From Nemertoderma westbladi (Eukaryota > Xenacoelomorpha > Nemertodermatida > Nemertodermatidae), in contig JAUCBJ010006826.1 in assembly GCA_032718475.1 (NCBI GenBank), positions 1 to 34,117 of the forward strand: a stretch of DNA of 34,117 nucleotides, written 5' to 3'. Shown here piece after piece: positions 17,320 through 27,617 of this stretch. A program made the translations under genes and the position numbers. A model generated the notes under the pieces. The model ran no database searches and was not told the DNA's origin. It saw only the letters and a list, made by a program, of their open reading frames with translations. Position 1 is the first letter of the stretch. Every line of letters begins with the position of its first letter.

Positions 17320-18640
17320 ATGGATTCCGATGCCGACTCTGTCGCTGATCGCTACATTCCTTTCGACGGCTTTCACAGGTCACTGGCTGACTGGTGGATG
17401 TCAACGAAATGCAAACCAAACATCAACCCACCCCCCAGTTCAGCAGTTGACGTTGTGGAAGAAGAGCCCCTGCCAGCCCGCAACTCGATCAAGTTGAACA
17501 TGAAGCCTACAGTCAGACAGTCTCAGCGGCAGTGCTGCTAGTATCAGCAGAACCAGAAGTAACCGATACCAGTACAGACTTTCTCAAACAAAACCGGACG
17601 ACAGCAAAATCCCACGTAACATGACTCAAACCATAAGTAAGCAACCACATTGAAGGACAGGGCAGCTGCAGTACCTACGCTAAAGCTGCTACTAGAAGAC
17701 CTAACCGACGTCATTCTGGCTGTCTGGAGTGCGCCGCCATCGATACACATGAAAACTCTCCAAACAGTCAGTCAGTCAGCCACTCAGAGAACATGGCGAC
17801 GTGGATCTCCTCAGTGTGCAATGCAACTAATGCATGCTGCTGCAGCACTGCTGTGCAAACCTACCTATACACCCGTTCCGGTACACAGTCCATTGTCTCG
17901 GGTCCGAGTTCTCGAATGGCTGCCCGATTGGCCCGTCAAGAACTCGAAGCCAACCTCGAACTCGAACATTTTGACAAAACTCAATCATCACACGATCGTG
18001 AAGGCGAACTGGCCACATTTGCCACTCGGCAGGCTGCTGACCAAGCTGCCCAAAACCTAAAACTCCCGTCTGAGTGCCGTAAAATGACGCTATGAAACTA
18101 TCAAAGAACTTGAACTGAGAGTGGAGCGTTCCAGTCTCGCTTCTCGCTCTACTCCCGATCAGGAGAACGAGGACAGCACGTCCAACATTGGAGTGAATCC
18201 CGATGTTCCTGAGCCTACACAAGCCAGCCTCCCTGCGGCCACAGCTGCCCCCTCCATGGTATCAGTTGGCCCCCCGACGGGCCCCCCGTGGGTTCCCCCG
18301 GCTGCCCCGCTCGCAGTCGCATTGACAACTGGAAACCCGTTATTCCTACCCCCTTCCAGTTAGGTGACCTTGGCTCCTGTGAACCTGTTGCCGTCCTCCA
18401 TCGGGACTCTATTTTCTCTCACCTACCTGTCCATTCCACGCTCTCTCAGCAGCGTGAACTCGCCGGAGTTCTTTTCGACTTCAGCGCTCAGCTTCACATT
18501 GATAACTGCCGCTTCCAATTGTCCAATCGCCACTCCTTGAGAAACTGCCCCTGTTTAGCGTCCCCAGCCAGGCCGACACCGAGAGTTCCCGGCTTCCCCC
18601 TGGATCCTTACTATCCTTACAATTGCTATTTGAAGTAATG
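17320..18640 (+). pseudogene. Degenerate gag-like coding block
   Basis: Coding-like stretches in three frames follow each other: MDSDADSVADRYIPFDGFH from 17320; SDSLSGSAASISRTRSNRY from about 17505; RAAAVPTLKLLLEDLTDVI from about 17655; then ARLARQELEANLELEHFDK and DREGELATFATRQAADQAA (about 17917-18050); TIKELELRVERSSLASRST (about 18098-18160); a Pro/Ala-rich stretch; and a closing RIDNWKPVIPTPFQLGDLG run to 18636. A Ser/Arg-rich helical stretch with repeated Glu, Leu and Ala followed by a Pro-rich linker resembles the N-terminal gag of LTR retroelements. Frameshifts show it is decayed. The Merlin element inserted with its duplicated target ending one base before the first ATG. Confidence 0.45.
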
Positions 18641-18645
18641 GACCC

Positions 18646-18665
18646 GGGGGGGGGGGGGGGGGGGG
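18646..18665. repeat. G20 homopolymer
   Basis: Twenty consecutive G follow the degenerate gag-like block. Such a run can slip or form G-quadruplex structure, and its length may be an assembly or sequencing estimate. 18666-18965 is AT-rich and non-coding apart from the stray GCGCCCAAG/CTACATTTGTA fragment at about 18853. Confidence 0.85.
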
Positions 18666-18965
18666 TGGACACTACAAATACTATATTATCTTGAAATTTT
18701 TAACTCAATTTTAGATTAAAAACTTTTTTAAACATTTGCTTTTGTGTATACTCAATTCTACACCCACCAAAGTAGTTAATAACATCCTTTATATTATCCT
18801 TTATAAACAAATTGGTGTTATTTTTATGAATATATACTGTAAATACCTCCATAGCGCCCAAGTACTACATTTGTACCCTACCTAATAAATCGAGATTGGT
18901 TAAAGTTTTGATACTGGTGTTGAAACTATGTTTAAGTTAGACCATTTGGACTTAGTTCTGAAAAT

Positions 18966-20021
18966 ATGAATAAATTACCTCGAGTTTTTAGATGTCTGGG
19001 TTTTGCTGGGTTTAAGTTAGGTATACTAATGGGGTTCTGTGCAGAATTCAATATGGCTCTTAATAAAAATAAATCGAAATTCATGACATTTAATGGGGAG
19101 GATTCCGATAAATTACCATTAGTGGTGAATGGTTTTGTTTTTGAATATTGTACAGAATATACCTACCTAGGCTCGTTGTTCACTGATGGTAATAATTTTA
19201 CTGCAGATTTAGCAGCCCATATAAAAGCGAAGCAGTCTAATGTATTAAAGTTTTCTGCATTTCTACACCGCAACTATGATATGCCTTTTGCTCGGAAACT
19301 AAAAGTTTTTCACCATTATTGCCTCTTAGCTTCGATTTTATATGGCTGCGAAACTTGGTTAAAGGGTTCTTATAAGGGTGTTGTTGCCACTTTATATATA
19401 AAATGCATTAAGCTGTTAGTTAGGGTAGATTGAGTACGAGTAACCATGTGTGTCTAGCGGAGTTAGGTTTACCTCGTGTAGATGCGTTAATATCACATCA
19501 GAGAAAACTTTTTCTTACGAAATTCAGTGTTCATACGCCAGGAATAAAGATATTAGACGATTGCCTATCTGCGTCTATTAATTTTATTCAGGCAGATATT
19601 AATGCAACCAAAGCGTATATACGTAGTAACGCCAGTACTCATACTAAGCTTATGACGTATCTGTCATTCAACAATAATTTAGTAAGACAAAACATATATG
19701 GTGCAAATAATGTATACCTACCTACCTGACAATCTACGTGTAAGCTTTACAAGATTAAGACTTTCAAGTCATTATCTCAAGATGGAGACTGGACGGCGGT
19801 CTAGAACTCCCCGCGCACGTCGTGTCTGTCCGTGTACAAATAGGGACATTCAGGACGAAACACATGTGTTGTTCGTTTGCGAAATAACACTCCCTATACG
19901 TTCGAAATATAACATTCAAGCTGTAGCCATAAGCGACCTTGACAACATTGACAGATATAAATTGTGCCTCTATATTTTTAGCGACATTCACCTAATGCTA
20001 TTATTCCGTGAAAGCAATTAA
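18966..20021 (+). pseudogene. Non-LTR retrotransposon RT C-terminal region, frameshifted
   Basis: Three consecutive pieces read as the post-YADD part of a LINE reverse transcriptase. 18966-19432 has the conserved Y-T-YLGSLF word followed by a helical block and ASILYGCETW. 19430-19729 continues with LAELGLPRVDALI. 19698-20021 carries ETGRRSRTPRARRVCPC and DETHVLFVCE, the C-C...H...C tail typical of LINE ORF2. One TGA plus frame changes separate them. The endonuclease and the catalytic YADD are absent, so this is a 5'-truncated, dead copy, the usual result of aborted reverse transcription. Confidence 0.8.
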
Positions 20022-20979
20022 TTTAATTAGGTTATTTAACGGTACATTCGTTGTTATTTGGATATTCATTTGAAATAGAAATTTAATACTGGTCATGTTT
20101 CTGTATGATTTTTGATAATGTTCGTGTTTCTGTGTAATTTTGATAATGTTCATAATAATGTTTTTCATGGCATGACAATAATATATATAATATATATATA
20201 AACTGTGAAAGAAACGAAAACCAGCGTAATATTTGAATACTTTGTCCAAAGGTAATCGGTTCAAGTATCATAATAATTCGTTGGTAGTAGTTCTAGAATA
20301 CAGGCTGGTGTTTTACAGTAAGCAATGTAGTGTTTTACAATAGGCAATCTGGTGAATCTATTATAAGAATTCAGTGCAATCTACCCTTTTCGTTATGAAA
20401 TTATATTTTAAAATAGAACTGTTTGCATTCTATCTTTTTGTTATGATGTGATTTTTACTGCCGAAATTGCACTATAAATATTTTATGAGGTGCTTTTAGA
20501 TTTAAGTTCGAACACGACACCTATATGTCCCTATCGATCTAAAGCCTATTTTAAGATGCGGTAATTATACTTTTTAATACACGTTCCATGATACGAGATA
20601 CCACCAATCCCATGTCCCTACAATACCATAATGTTACTACAACCTACTTTTATTTTATGCGTCAGTAAATAAACTTCAAACAACTTAACACATAAATAGT
20701 ATTGAGTGTACAGTATAGGCCTATATGGCGGGAATTCTACAAAACAGCCATCCGAAGTTGTTAAGGGTGGTTTTCGATTTTGGGATAAAACCAGGGAATT
20801 TAAAATTGATATCGATGCCATTGCAAGTTACTGAATGAATATCATGCATTTAATACATTGAATGTGCACTAATTACATACAGTAATAGTAAGTTCAAAGG
20901 ATGTTATACTTGAGCATGCGGACAACTTCTGATCATGGATCCGGAAGTCAGTCGACCTTCGATTTCGTAAGGGAAAGGC
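20022..20979. other. AT-rich non-coding stretch
   Basis: No gene is seen. Simple ATATATAT sequence lies at about 20182-20202. A pair of related phrases (GTTTTACAGTAAGCAATGTAG and GTTTTACAATAGGCAATCTGG, about 20310-20352) form a short direct repeat. A TATAGGCCTATA palindrome occurs at 20713. Confidence 0.4.
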
Positions 20980-21491
20980 ATGGGCAGCAATATTGTAAAT
21001 GAGCTTTCCAGGATTTGGAAGTCACACAGAATTTATCGAAAACTTAAGGTCCGATTATTTAGAGCAGCAGTAGTTCCAGTACTCCTCTATGGGAGTCTAA
21101 CTCCCATAGAGGGTCTAACTGCTGAGAATACCAAATCTCTGGATGGCACATTCACAAGAATGCGGCGTCGGGTTCATTGTGTCATGTACAATGCACACAT
21201 CTCCAACCAGACTCTATATAAGGTGTCTCATTGGTTCCCCCAAGCTTGACAGTAGAACAAAGCCGCCTCCGCTTTGCAGGACATTGCTTTCGCCGTGAGG
21301 ACCAGCCAGTGAATAATCTTGTACTTTGGCAGCCTCATGGAGTGAATAAGCATGGTGGACAGCCCATGACTTTCTTGAGACGCATATTAAAGGACACTGG
21401 CCTTGAAAATGCGGATGATCTAGCAAATGTCATGGGTGATAGGGAGTTGTGGCGGCGCAATTTTGTCGACAAGCCGGCACAGCATTCTTAA
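20980..21491 (+). pseudogene. RTE-like LINE ORF C-terminus, frameshifted
   Basis: LSRIWKSHRIYRKLKVRLF, LLYGS, TRMRRRVH, and then in another frame SRLRFAGHCFRREDQ, LVLWQPHG and DTGLENADDLANVM-DRELWRR match the closing region of RTE-type endonuclease-reverse transcriptases, common in aquatic invertebrates. The frame changes near 21240. The conserved YGSETW stretch is replaced by TPIEGL, where the DNA forms a 13-bp perfect hairpin (see findings). A TAGTAGTAGTAGTAG tract at about 21520 fits the short tandem tail of RTE elements. 5'-truncated and dead. Confidence 0.8.
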
Positions 21492-21539
21492 AAATGCAGC
21501 TGCAATGCAGCATGCCGATCCTAGTAGTAGTAGTAGTAT

Positions 21540-22725
21540 GGTAATAATGGAATAATAACTTCGCTTGTGATTATGAATGTTGAATTAAAACCAGCACCAA
21601 AAAAATAGCACACTGGGGACCGGCTTAAATCATAAAACTGTAAGAAGTTAATTACATTATTTTTTAATTAAATGACTAAAAATGTAAATGTAAAAAAATA
21701 TTGGGTAGTTATGGAGTGTGCTCTCTTGGAAGTTAGTGTGGCGACATACCTGTTTTACATGTAATAGCCAAGAGAGAAGAGCCTTTGGGTTGTGCCTGTT
21801 GTTTTCAGTTTTACACTCACCAAAACTTTATTATAGATTTCATATTCTGTTGTTACATTATATTCAATTACAAAGCTATCTAGTTGCCTCCAAATCCTGA
21901 ATCTCGGTATATTTTTGTTGTGATTGGTTATCAAATGGCCAAATATACCATATGATATACCAATATACTAAAACCCATTAAATATCTATGCCACTTCTGC
22001 CAAAATCCATGTACAATTATTTCGTATTATTTCATGTATAATTATAATGTTCGATGCTTGTATAAAATCCTCGGCCTTCGGCCTGAGCAATTATATGGTT
22101 TATTTTGTTTCAGGTGAATATATCCGCATATCACCTCTAAACATTTAATAATATCAGTACATTATTCTCCTGCATCCACACAAAATATCCACCCACTCAA
22201 CCCCTCCCACTCTGCACACTTATCTATAAGCCACTTTTATGAACTGATCGTTTTAATGATGGGAACATTGCAATCATGAGGCTTCCATTAAATTAATTCT
22301 TTCATACTTTTTGACAGAAGGCATGGGACTCATTAAATAATATAATATTTTAATTGACAAGAGTTATTAGTTCTAGCTTCAAATGATGCCATATTGTATG
22401 ATTCTATCACTCAATTATTCAATTTGTAAAATAAGAATGGTAAAATCTGTTAGGCTTATTAAGCCAAGGAATGCCCGTTCACCACCACGGATGATCTTCC
22501 ACACTACACCCATCCATTAGGCTACATACATGTTGTTGCCTGTTTCCCTCATGCAGCAGCTCTATGTATAATATTAAAAAATTATGTCTCGAGTAATTAA
22601 ATAAGGTAATGTAATGACGAACTAAAGTGTTATCTAATACAAAAATAACTTGCTTTACTTTAAGGAGGTTATCTGAAGACGTCAAGAATTCCCACAAGGC
22701 ATAATTGCACGTGGCACCTACAACT
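21540..22725. other. AT-rich non-coding stretch
   Basis: No gene is seen. A short inverted pair, CTCTCTTGG (21721-21729) and CCAAGAGAG (21768-21776), and the mini-hairpin CGGCCTTCGGCC (about 22073) are the only structures noticed. Confidence 0.4.
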
Positions 22726-23165
22726 GTGTGGCGAGCCACGAAGTAAGTGAGCTTTAGCATAGGGGTACAATTATTCAACCTGTCGTTCTGTTGTTCTGTC
22801 ACTATTTTTTGCTGTGTTCAATTTTGAACGTTAATAACTCGATCAATCCTCGATGAAATGTAACCAAACTTGGCAGACAAATAGTCTGTCAAAAGTTTAG
22901 AAATTTTCGAAGTAGAATTTGTGTGGGTCTTTCATGCAGCACCTGTTAAATCTTTTGCGGCAAAATTGTGTTGTTTTTGTGCAATTCGCGAACTACTCTA
23001 AAAAGGCCAACATTGTTCTAAGGTGTTGGAGAAAGTTTAAACTTATGCCCTCTAGCGTCTGTAACTAACATGACGAAATTTACCAGCTGTTTCTTTAACT
23101 GTTTCTTAATCTGTTTGTTAACGATTACTACATGTAATACATTCCTAAAGAATGTAAACATTTTC
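22726..23165. repeat. Second copy of the family inserted at 27350
   Basis: GTGGCGAGCCACGAAGT...GAGC.TTAGC at 22728-22758 matches the left end of the 27350-28614 insertion. GCCCTCTAGCG(T) at 23047-23058 is the family's CTCF-like core in reverse. The interior words (ATAACTCGATCAATCC, AAACTTGGCAGACAAATAG) are of the same style as ATCCGTTTAAGCTGAAACTTGG in the insertion. The right end is not defined. Confidence 0.45.
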
Positions 23166-23169
23166 ATTA

Positions 23170-23510
23170 CCCTGCAAACAATTTAACGTTAATAATGCAT
23201 TAATATACGTTATTTTCTGACAATGCCAACGTTAATTTATTAACGTAAAAATACATATAAATAACGTTAGTTTGGCCGCCCTTTTTACGTTAAAAATTAA
23301 CGCAAATTAACGTTAATTTTAAACGGTAAGTAAGTATTAGGATCGTCAAAATATATTGTACGTTAAAAAATGACATATTATTGACAATCAGTTTGGATGG
23401 TTGAAATATATTGTATGTTTAACGTTAAAAAATCACAAACAACTGACAATAATAAAAACAAATGTAATGATTAACGCTTAATTAATGTTAAAGTTAATTA
23501 AACGTTAACA
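23170..23510. repeat. Cluster of AACGTTAA-type palindromes
   Basis: About ten (T)AACGTTA or TACGTTA words lie in 340 bases of otherwise AT-rich DNA, many as full TTAACGTTAA-like palindromes. It is not a clean tandem repeat. No gene is seen here or in 23511-23988. Confidence 0.5.
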
Positions 23511-23988
23511 AATAATGACATATTCCAGACAATTGCTATTATCTTATCTAGCTGACTATTGGTTTTGGCCGCCCTGGCAATCAGTTTAAACTTACATCTT
23601 GACGGTCAGAACGGTAGACAGTGATAACTCGAAAACTAAAAACGAACTCGCTTAAAGCACCTGCCACCTAAGAAGGCATTCTCATATTAAACAGTTAGGG
23701 TAGGGTGGGTTGACCTCAGGTGACTAATGGAATTTATAACAACAGTTAAATTAAAAGCTTTCTCCCATCAGGGCTTCTTCGGGTAATTAATAAAAATGCA
23801 TACAAACAGATCTCGCCCAATCAATTTTCAGATTTGAAATCCTCTATTTTATGTCTTTTGTATTGCACTTAGGATCTTTTTCCTTTGTAACACTAGGCAG
23901 GCCCTATACATATGTGTGACTTACCGGCCTTTTTACATTGACTATCATTGGACAACACTGTAAAGTACTTTGCAACAAGTATGTATGT

Positions 23989-24013
23989 AAAAAAAAAAAA
24001 AAAAAAAAAAAAA
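23989..24013. repeat. A25 tract at the LINE 3' boundary
   Basis: Twenty-five A on the plus strand, so T25 on the strand of the adjacent LINE. It is not the poly(A) tail of that LINE. It could be the tail of a plus-strand retroposed sequence to its left or part of the LINE's insertion site. Confidence 0.7.
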
Positions 24014-24026
24014 GAAATAATTCAAT

Positions 24027-24066
24027 TTTATTAGCCTTAAAACTTCAGTCAGCAAGCTGACTGAAG
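24027..24066 (-). promoter_or_regulatory. LINE 3' stem-loop followed by AATAAA
   Basis: CTTCAGTCAGC-(TT)-GCTGACTGAAG forms a perfect 11-bp stem with a two-base loop (24066-24043), followed 11 bases later by AATAAA (24032-24027). LINEs of the CR1/L2 type carry a 3'-end stem-loop that their reverse transcriptase recognises, so this is a good candidate for that role. That role is inferred. Confidence 0.5.
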
Positions 24067-24466
24067 GCAGTTATTAGTATACTAAATACACCGTAACTGA
24101 TAATTAAAAAGGCCAAAGTCGACGGGCTCAAATGTTTAGAACAAATGTATAATGTAATGTGACTAATATGCTATTTATACAGTATAAGTTTAATATATAC
24201 ACTAAAGTTAATGGTTAAAACCAGGCCTAGACATACATACAGATATAATACATACAGGAGAGGGTAAGTGTTCATCACACAGATGTGCCTGCCTACGGTA
24301 AGATTTCCATTCATACATACAGTACACACTACATACAAACATAGACCATACAAACACAGACAAAGCTAAGTACTAGCACAATGGTAGGCGTATCTGACGA
24401 GGGAGAGCGCAATATAATAATGTGTAATGTGTGATTTTATAATATATTTGAGTTATTTTTTTGTTG

Positions 24467-27349
24467 CTAGGTGATGGCTGACCTGTCGTATTGTTCCATG
24501 AAATGTTTTTTGAATTGTGGGATGAAGTTGTTATTGCGAATTTTATCACGTACGACTTTTCTTAATCTATTCCATGTGCGACTGCAGGCGACAAAGAATG
24601 AGTATGTACCATACTTGTTATTTGTCTTTGGTATCTTGATTGTGTTTGTGCGTACATTTAGTAATTTTTTATTATTATTTAGTAATTGTGAAAGGAATGG
24701 TAGTTTTAGGTTTTGGAATGGCGCGATTTGATTTGTAACATATTTGTAGAGGTATTTGAGTGCGTGGTATTCCCGTAGTGCATTCAAGTGTGGCAATTTG
24801 GCTAATTTTCTAAGTTGAGTACCTGTCATGTCTCGTATCTTTTTGTTATAAACTAATCGCAGGGCATAGTTCTGTATTTTGTCCATTTTATATAATTTTC
24901 CTTTGTATCCGTGTTTGTCATGAAAGGGTGTAAATAGTGCACTGCAGTAATTGTGGTAAGGCATGACCAATGTCTTGTAGAGCATTAATTTTGTTGATGT
25001 GGGAAGCTGACCCTTAATTTGGCGTAACCCGGATGTTGCTGCTGACATTTTGTGTGATGTGGCATCGATTTGGTTTTCCCATGTTAGATTATTGTTGATT
25101 ATAATTCCTAAGTATGTAATTTCCGACGATTGCGCAATAATCTTATTATGTAGTGTGAGACTATAATTGTTTGTTTCTGAGGTTCTTTTTGTAGGTGATA
25201 AGAGCATAAGTTCTGTTTTGTTAGTGTTTATTTGCATGCATAGTGATCCTAATATATTTTCAATGTTTAATATTTGCTCATTAAGGAGCTTTATCGCAGT
25301 GGCTGGGCTTTTATCTGAGCAGTATACTAGTGTGTCATCAGCGTATTGTATTGTCTCAAGATTAATCTGCTCAGCAATATCATTCACGTATATTAAGAAG
25401 AATAGAGGTCCCAATTTTGTTCCCTTTGGAATGCCTCTATTACAAATGGACCACTCTGAGAATATGTTCTGGAGCTTCACGGCCTGCGGACGGTTGCTCA
25501 GGTAGCTCTTGATTAGTTTCGATGCATCAGATTGGAAACCAATTTCATCCAGCTTTGTTAATAGGATGGAGTGATGTAATGAATTGAATGCCTTGGATAG
25601 GTCTAACACACCAATTGCTACATACTTGTTATTATCTAATTCCCACCTCCATGATTCGGTTGCGTAAATGACCGCATCCATTGTACTGTATCCCTTTCTG
25701 AAACCAAATTGTTTATTTTGTAATATTTTATTATTATTTAGGTAGTTCATGATTTGTTTGTATAGAATTGTTTCAAAGATTCGTTCTAGTGTGGTGGTGA
25801 CTGATATTGGTCTGTAGTTTGTTGCGTCTTCCCTATCACCCTTTTTAAATACTGGTGTAATATATGTGGACTTTAGTTTGTCTGGGAAAATACTTTTTGT
25901 CAAACATAGATTAATGGTATGAGTAAGCGGCGTTAGTATGATAGGGGCAATAAGCTTAATTGTTTTCGGTGAAAATATGGATGGGCCATTTGGCTTATTT
26001 GTATCAATTTTTGTAATTATCTCATATATGTCTAATTTTGATATATTAGTGAAACTGAAACTAGATTTAGCTATTTTTTTTGAATTTTTATATGTCCCTC
26101 GCGATGGAAAGTTTCCCAATCCTAAGTATGCGTCGTTCAATATGTTGGCTATTGGAATTGATTCGTATATAAGTTTCTTAGTAACAGTGTTGAATAATGC
26201 AATAATCCCCCCCTCCTCTTGTTTGTTCCTATTTGTTATTTTATTTATGACGGTCCATTTCTCTTTTGCATTTTTGGCGCCATTAAATTTTGATTTCACG
26301 TATTGGTTTTTTAGGTTTTTGTTTAGCGTGTTAAATTTATTTCTTGTTAGTTTAAAATCGTTGTAATCAGATTCTTTTTTTGAATGTCTCCAAAGTATAA
26401 GTTTTTTCTGTTTTTCTAAGTTTAATGATACTATTTCGTGTGTCCACCACGGCGCCATTTTATTTTTATCTTTGGTTTTGTTGTATTTCTTTGTTATTAT
26501 GGGGATATGTTTGTTGTATAATTGTTCAATTATCTCCTCAAAATGGTTGTATGCTACATTGACATCAGTTTCTTGGTATACTTCTGTCCATATAATTTTG
26601 CTTGCATCGCTTATGAATAATTTCTCATTTAAGTTTTTGTAGTCTCGGTATGTGATATTTACTGGTTTCTTCTGTTTTTTGGTTTGTGTGGTGTTCGAAT
26701 TGGTTTTCAGCTGTGTGGTTAATACTATGATTTCGTGATCAGAGAAATCTGATGGGAATGTATTACATTCTTTGGCTATGTTTATATTTGATGTGATGAA
26801 TAGATCGATCAGAGAACTACTTTTTGGTGTATATCTTGTTGGGTGTTCAGTATTGAGTGTCATGAGGTTATATGTTGCCAGTATTTCTTGAAATTTTGTA
26901 TTTTTGTAATATGCTGATGTGTTATTTTTATTAGAGGATTTTGTAGCTTTATAATCGATATTGAAATCCCCCATAAGGAGTATGTTGGTGGATGTGTTTG
27001 TTGCATTTTCGAGCTCCTCGGTTATATCACTCCAGAAGTTATTAGCCTTTGGTGGTATGTAGAACAGTCCTACTAAAGTGCCATACGTTTCAATCCATAG
27101 TGAGTCATGTTGTTTATTCGTGCTATTGCTTGTGTTAATGTCGTTTCTTAATTTGTATTTCGTGTTACTCGGGATGTAGTACATTAGCCCTCCCCCTTTC
27201 TTCTTTTTACGATCAGACCTGACAATAGTGTAACCGGGCAGACCTATAGATTGCGATGAAATATTGCGCTTTAGCCATGTCTCTGATATGCCAATTATTG
27301 TGCTATTCCTATAATCTTGGTCGTTCTGAAGGAGATCCCTGAGATCATT
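24467..27349 (-). CDS. LINE ORF2, endonuclease C-part and reverse transcriptase
   Basis: From the first Met at 27184 there are 905 residues. The frame is open upstream to the insertion border at 27349 and already reads as endonuclease (IIGISETWL, LPGYTIVRSDR). Counting from that Met, the endonuclease catalytic motifs are GDFNID (72-77) and SDH (148-150). The reverse transcriptase runs from about 440 (TPVFKKGD, NYRPISV), with catalytic Asp in GVLDLSKAF (525-533) and YADD (614-617), then YLGI (691-694) and a helical thumb. All catalytic residues expected of an active enzyme are present and no stop interrupts it. The function would be target-primed reverse transcription, with the endonuclease nicking DNA and the RT copying the element RNA. 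Confidence 0.93.
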   Translation of the reverse strand, partial: NDLRDLLQNDQDYRNSTIIGISETWLKRNISSQSIGLPGYTIVRSDRKKKKGGGLMYYIPSNTKYKLRNDINTSNSTNKQHDSLWIETYGTLVGLFYIPPKANNFWSDITEELENATNTSTNILLMGDFNIDYKATKSSNKNNTSAYYKNTKFQEILATYNLMTLNTEHPTRYTPKSSSLIDLFITSNINIAKECNTFPSDFSDHEIIVLTTQLKTNSNTTQTKKQKKPVNITYRDYKNLNEKLFISDASKIIWTEVYQETDVNVAYNHFEEIIEQLYNKHIPIITKKYNKTKDKNKMAPWWTHEIVSLNLEKQKKLILWRHSKKESDYNDFKLTRNKFNTLNKNLKNQYVKSKFNGAKNAKEKWTVINKITNRNKQEEGGIIALFNTVTKKLIYESIPIANILNDAYLGLGNFPSRGTYKNSKKIAKSSFSFTNISKLDIYEIITKIDTNKPNGPSIFSPKTIKLIAPIILTPLTHTINLCLTKSIFPDKLKSTYITPVFKKGDREDATNYRPISVTTTLERIFETILYKQIMNYLNNNKILQNKQFGFRKGYSTMDAVIYATESWRWELDNNKYVAIGVLDLSKAFNSLHHSILLTKLDEIGFQSDASKLIKSYLSNRPQAVKLQNIFSEWSICNRGIPKGTKLGPLFFLIYVNDIAEQINLETIQYADDTLVYCSDKSPATAIKLLNEQILNIENILGSLCMQINTNKTELMLLSPTKRTSETNNYSLTLHNKIIAQSSEITYLGIIINNNLTWENQIDATSHKMSAATSGLRQIKGQLPTSTKLMLYKTLVMPYHNYCSALFTPFHDKHGYKGKLYKMDKIQNYALRLVYNKKIRDMTGTQLRKLAKLPHLNALREYHALKYLYKYVTNQIAPFQNLKLPFLSQLLNNNKKLLNVRTNTIKIPKTNNKYGTYSFFVACSRTWNRLRKVVRDKIRNNNFIPQFKKHFMEQYDRSAIT

Positions 27350-27423
27350 GTGGGGCGAGCCACGAAGTTGGCGGAGCCTTAGCGAATTGACACTGTTAGG
27401 GGGTGGGTCAATTTATGCAAATA

Positions 27424-27492
27424 GTTGTCGTCGTCGTCGTCGTCGTCGTTGTCGTCGTCGTCGTTGTCGTCGTCGTCGTTGTCGTCGTCGTT
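27424..27492. repeat. GTC/GTT trinucleotide microsatellite
   Basis: About 23 trinucleotides of GTC with interspersed GTT. The open frame across it, giving an arginine run, is an artefact of the repeat. Confidence 0.95.
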
Positions 27493-27617
27493 ACGATTTT
27501 GACATGCTAATAACTTTGTCGGATTTAAAGCTGCCAAGTTGAAAATTTGTAGGTATCAATATGAGCAAAAGTTGAGATTTTTGAGAGACTTTCAGACACC
27601 ATCAGTGCAATGGTCTC

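Noticed and set aside
23989-24013. Poly(A) tail of the CR1-like LINE
   Set aside because: Wrong orientation: the LINE is on the minus strand, where this tract is T25.
25167-26366. Plus-strand frames within the LINE ORF2
   Set aside because: Antisense shadows of the reverse transcriptase coding strand.
27348-27542. Arginine-rich frame over the GTC microsatellite
   Set aside because: Produced by reading the trinucleotide repeat. It has no conserved flanks.
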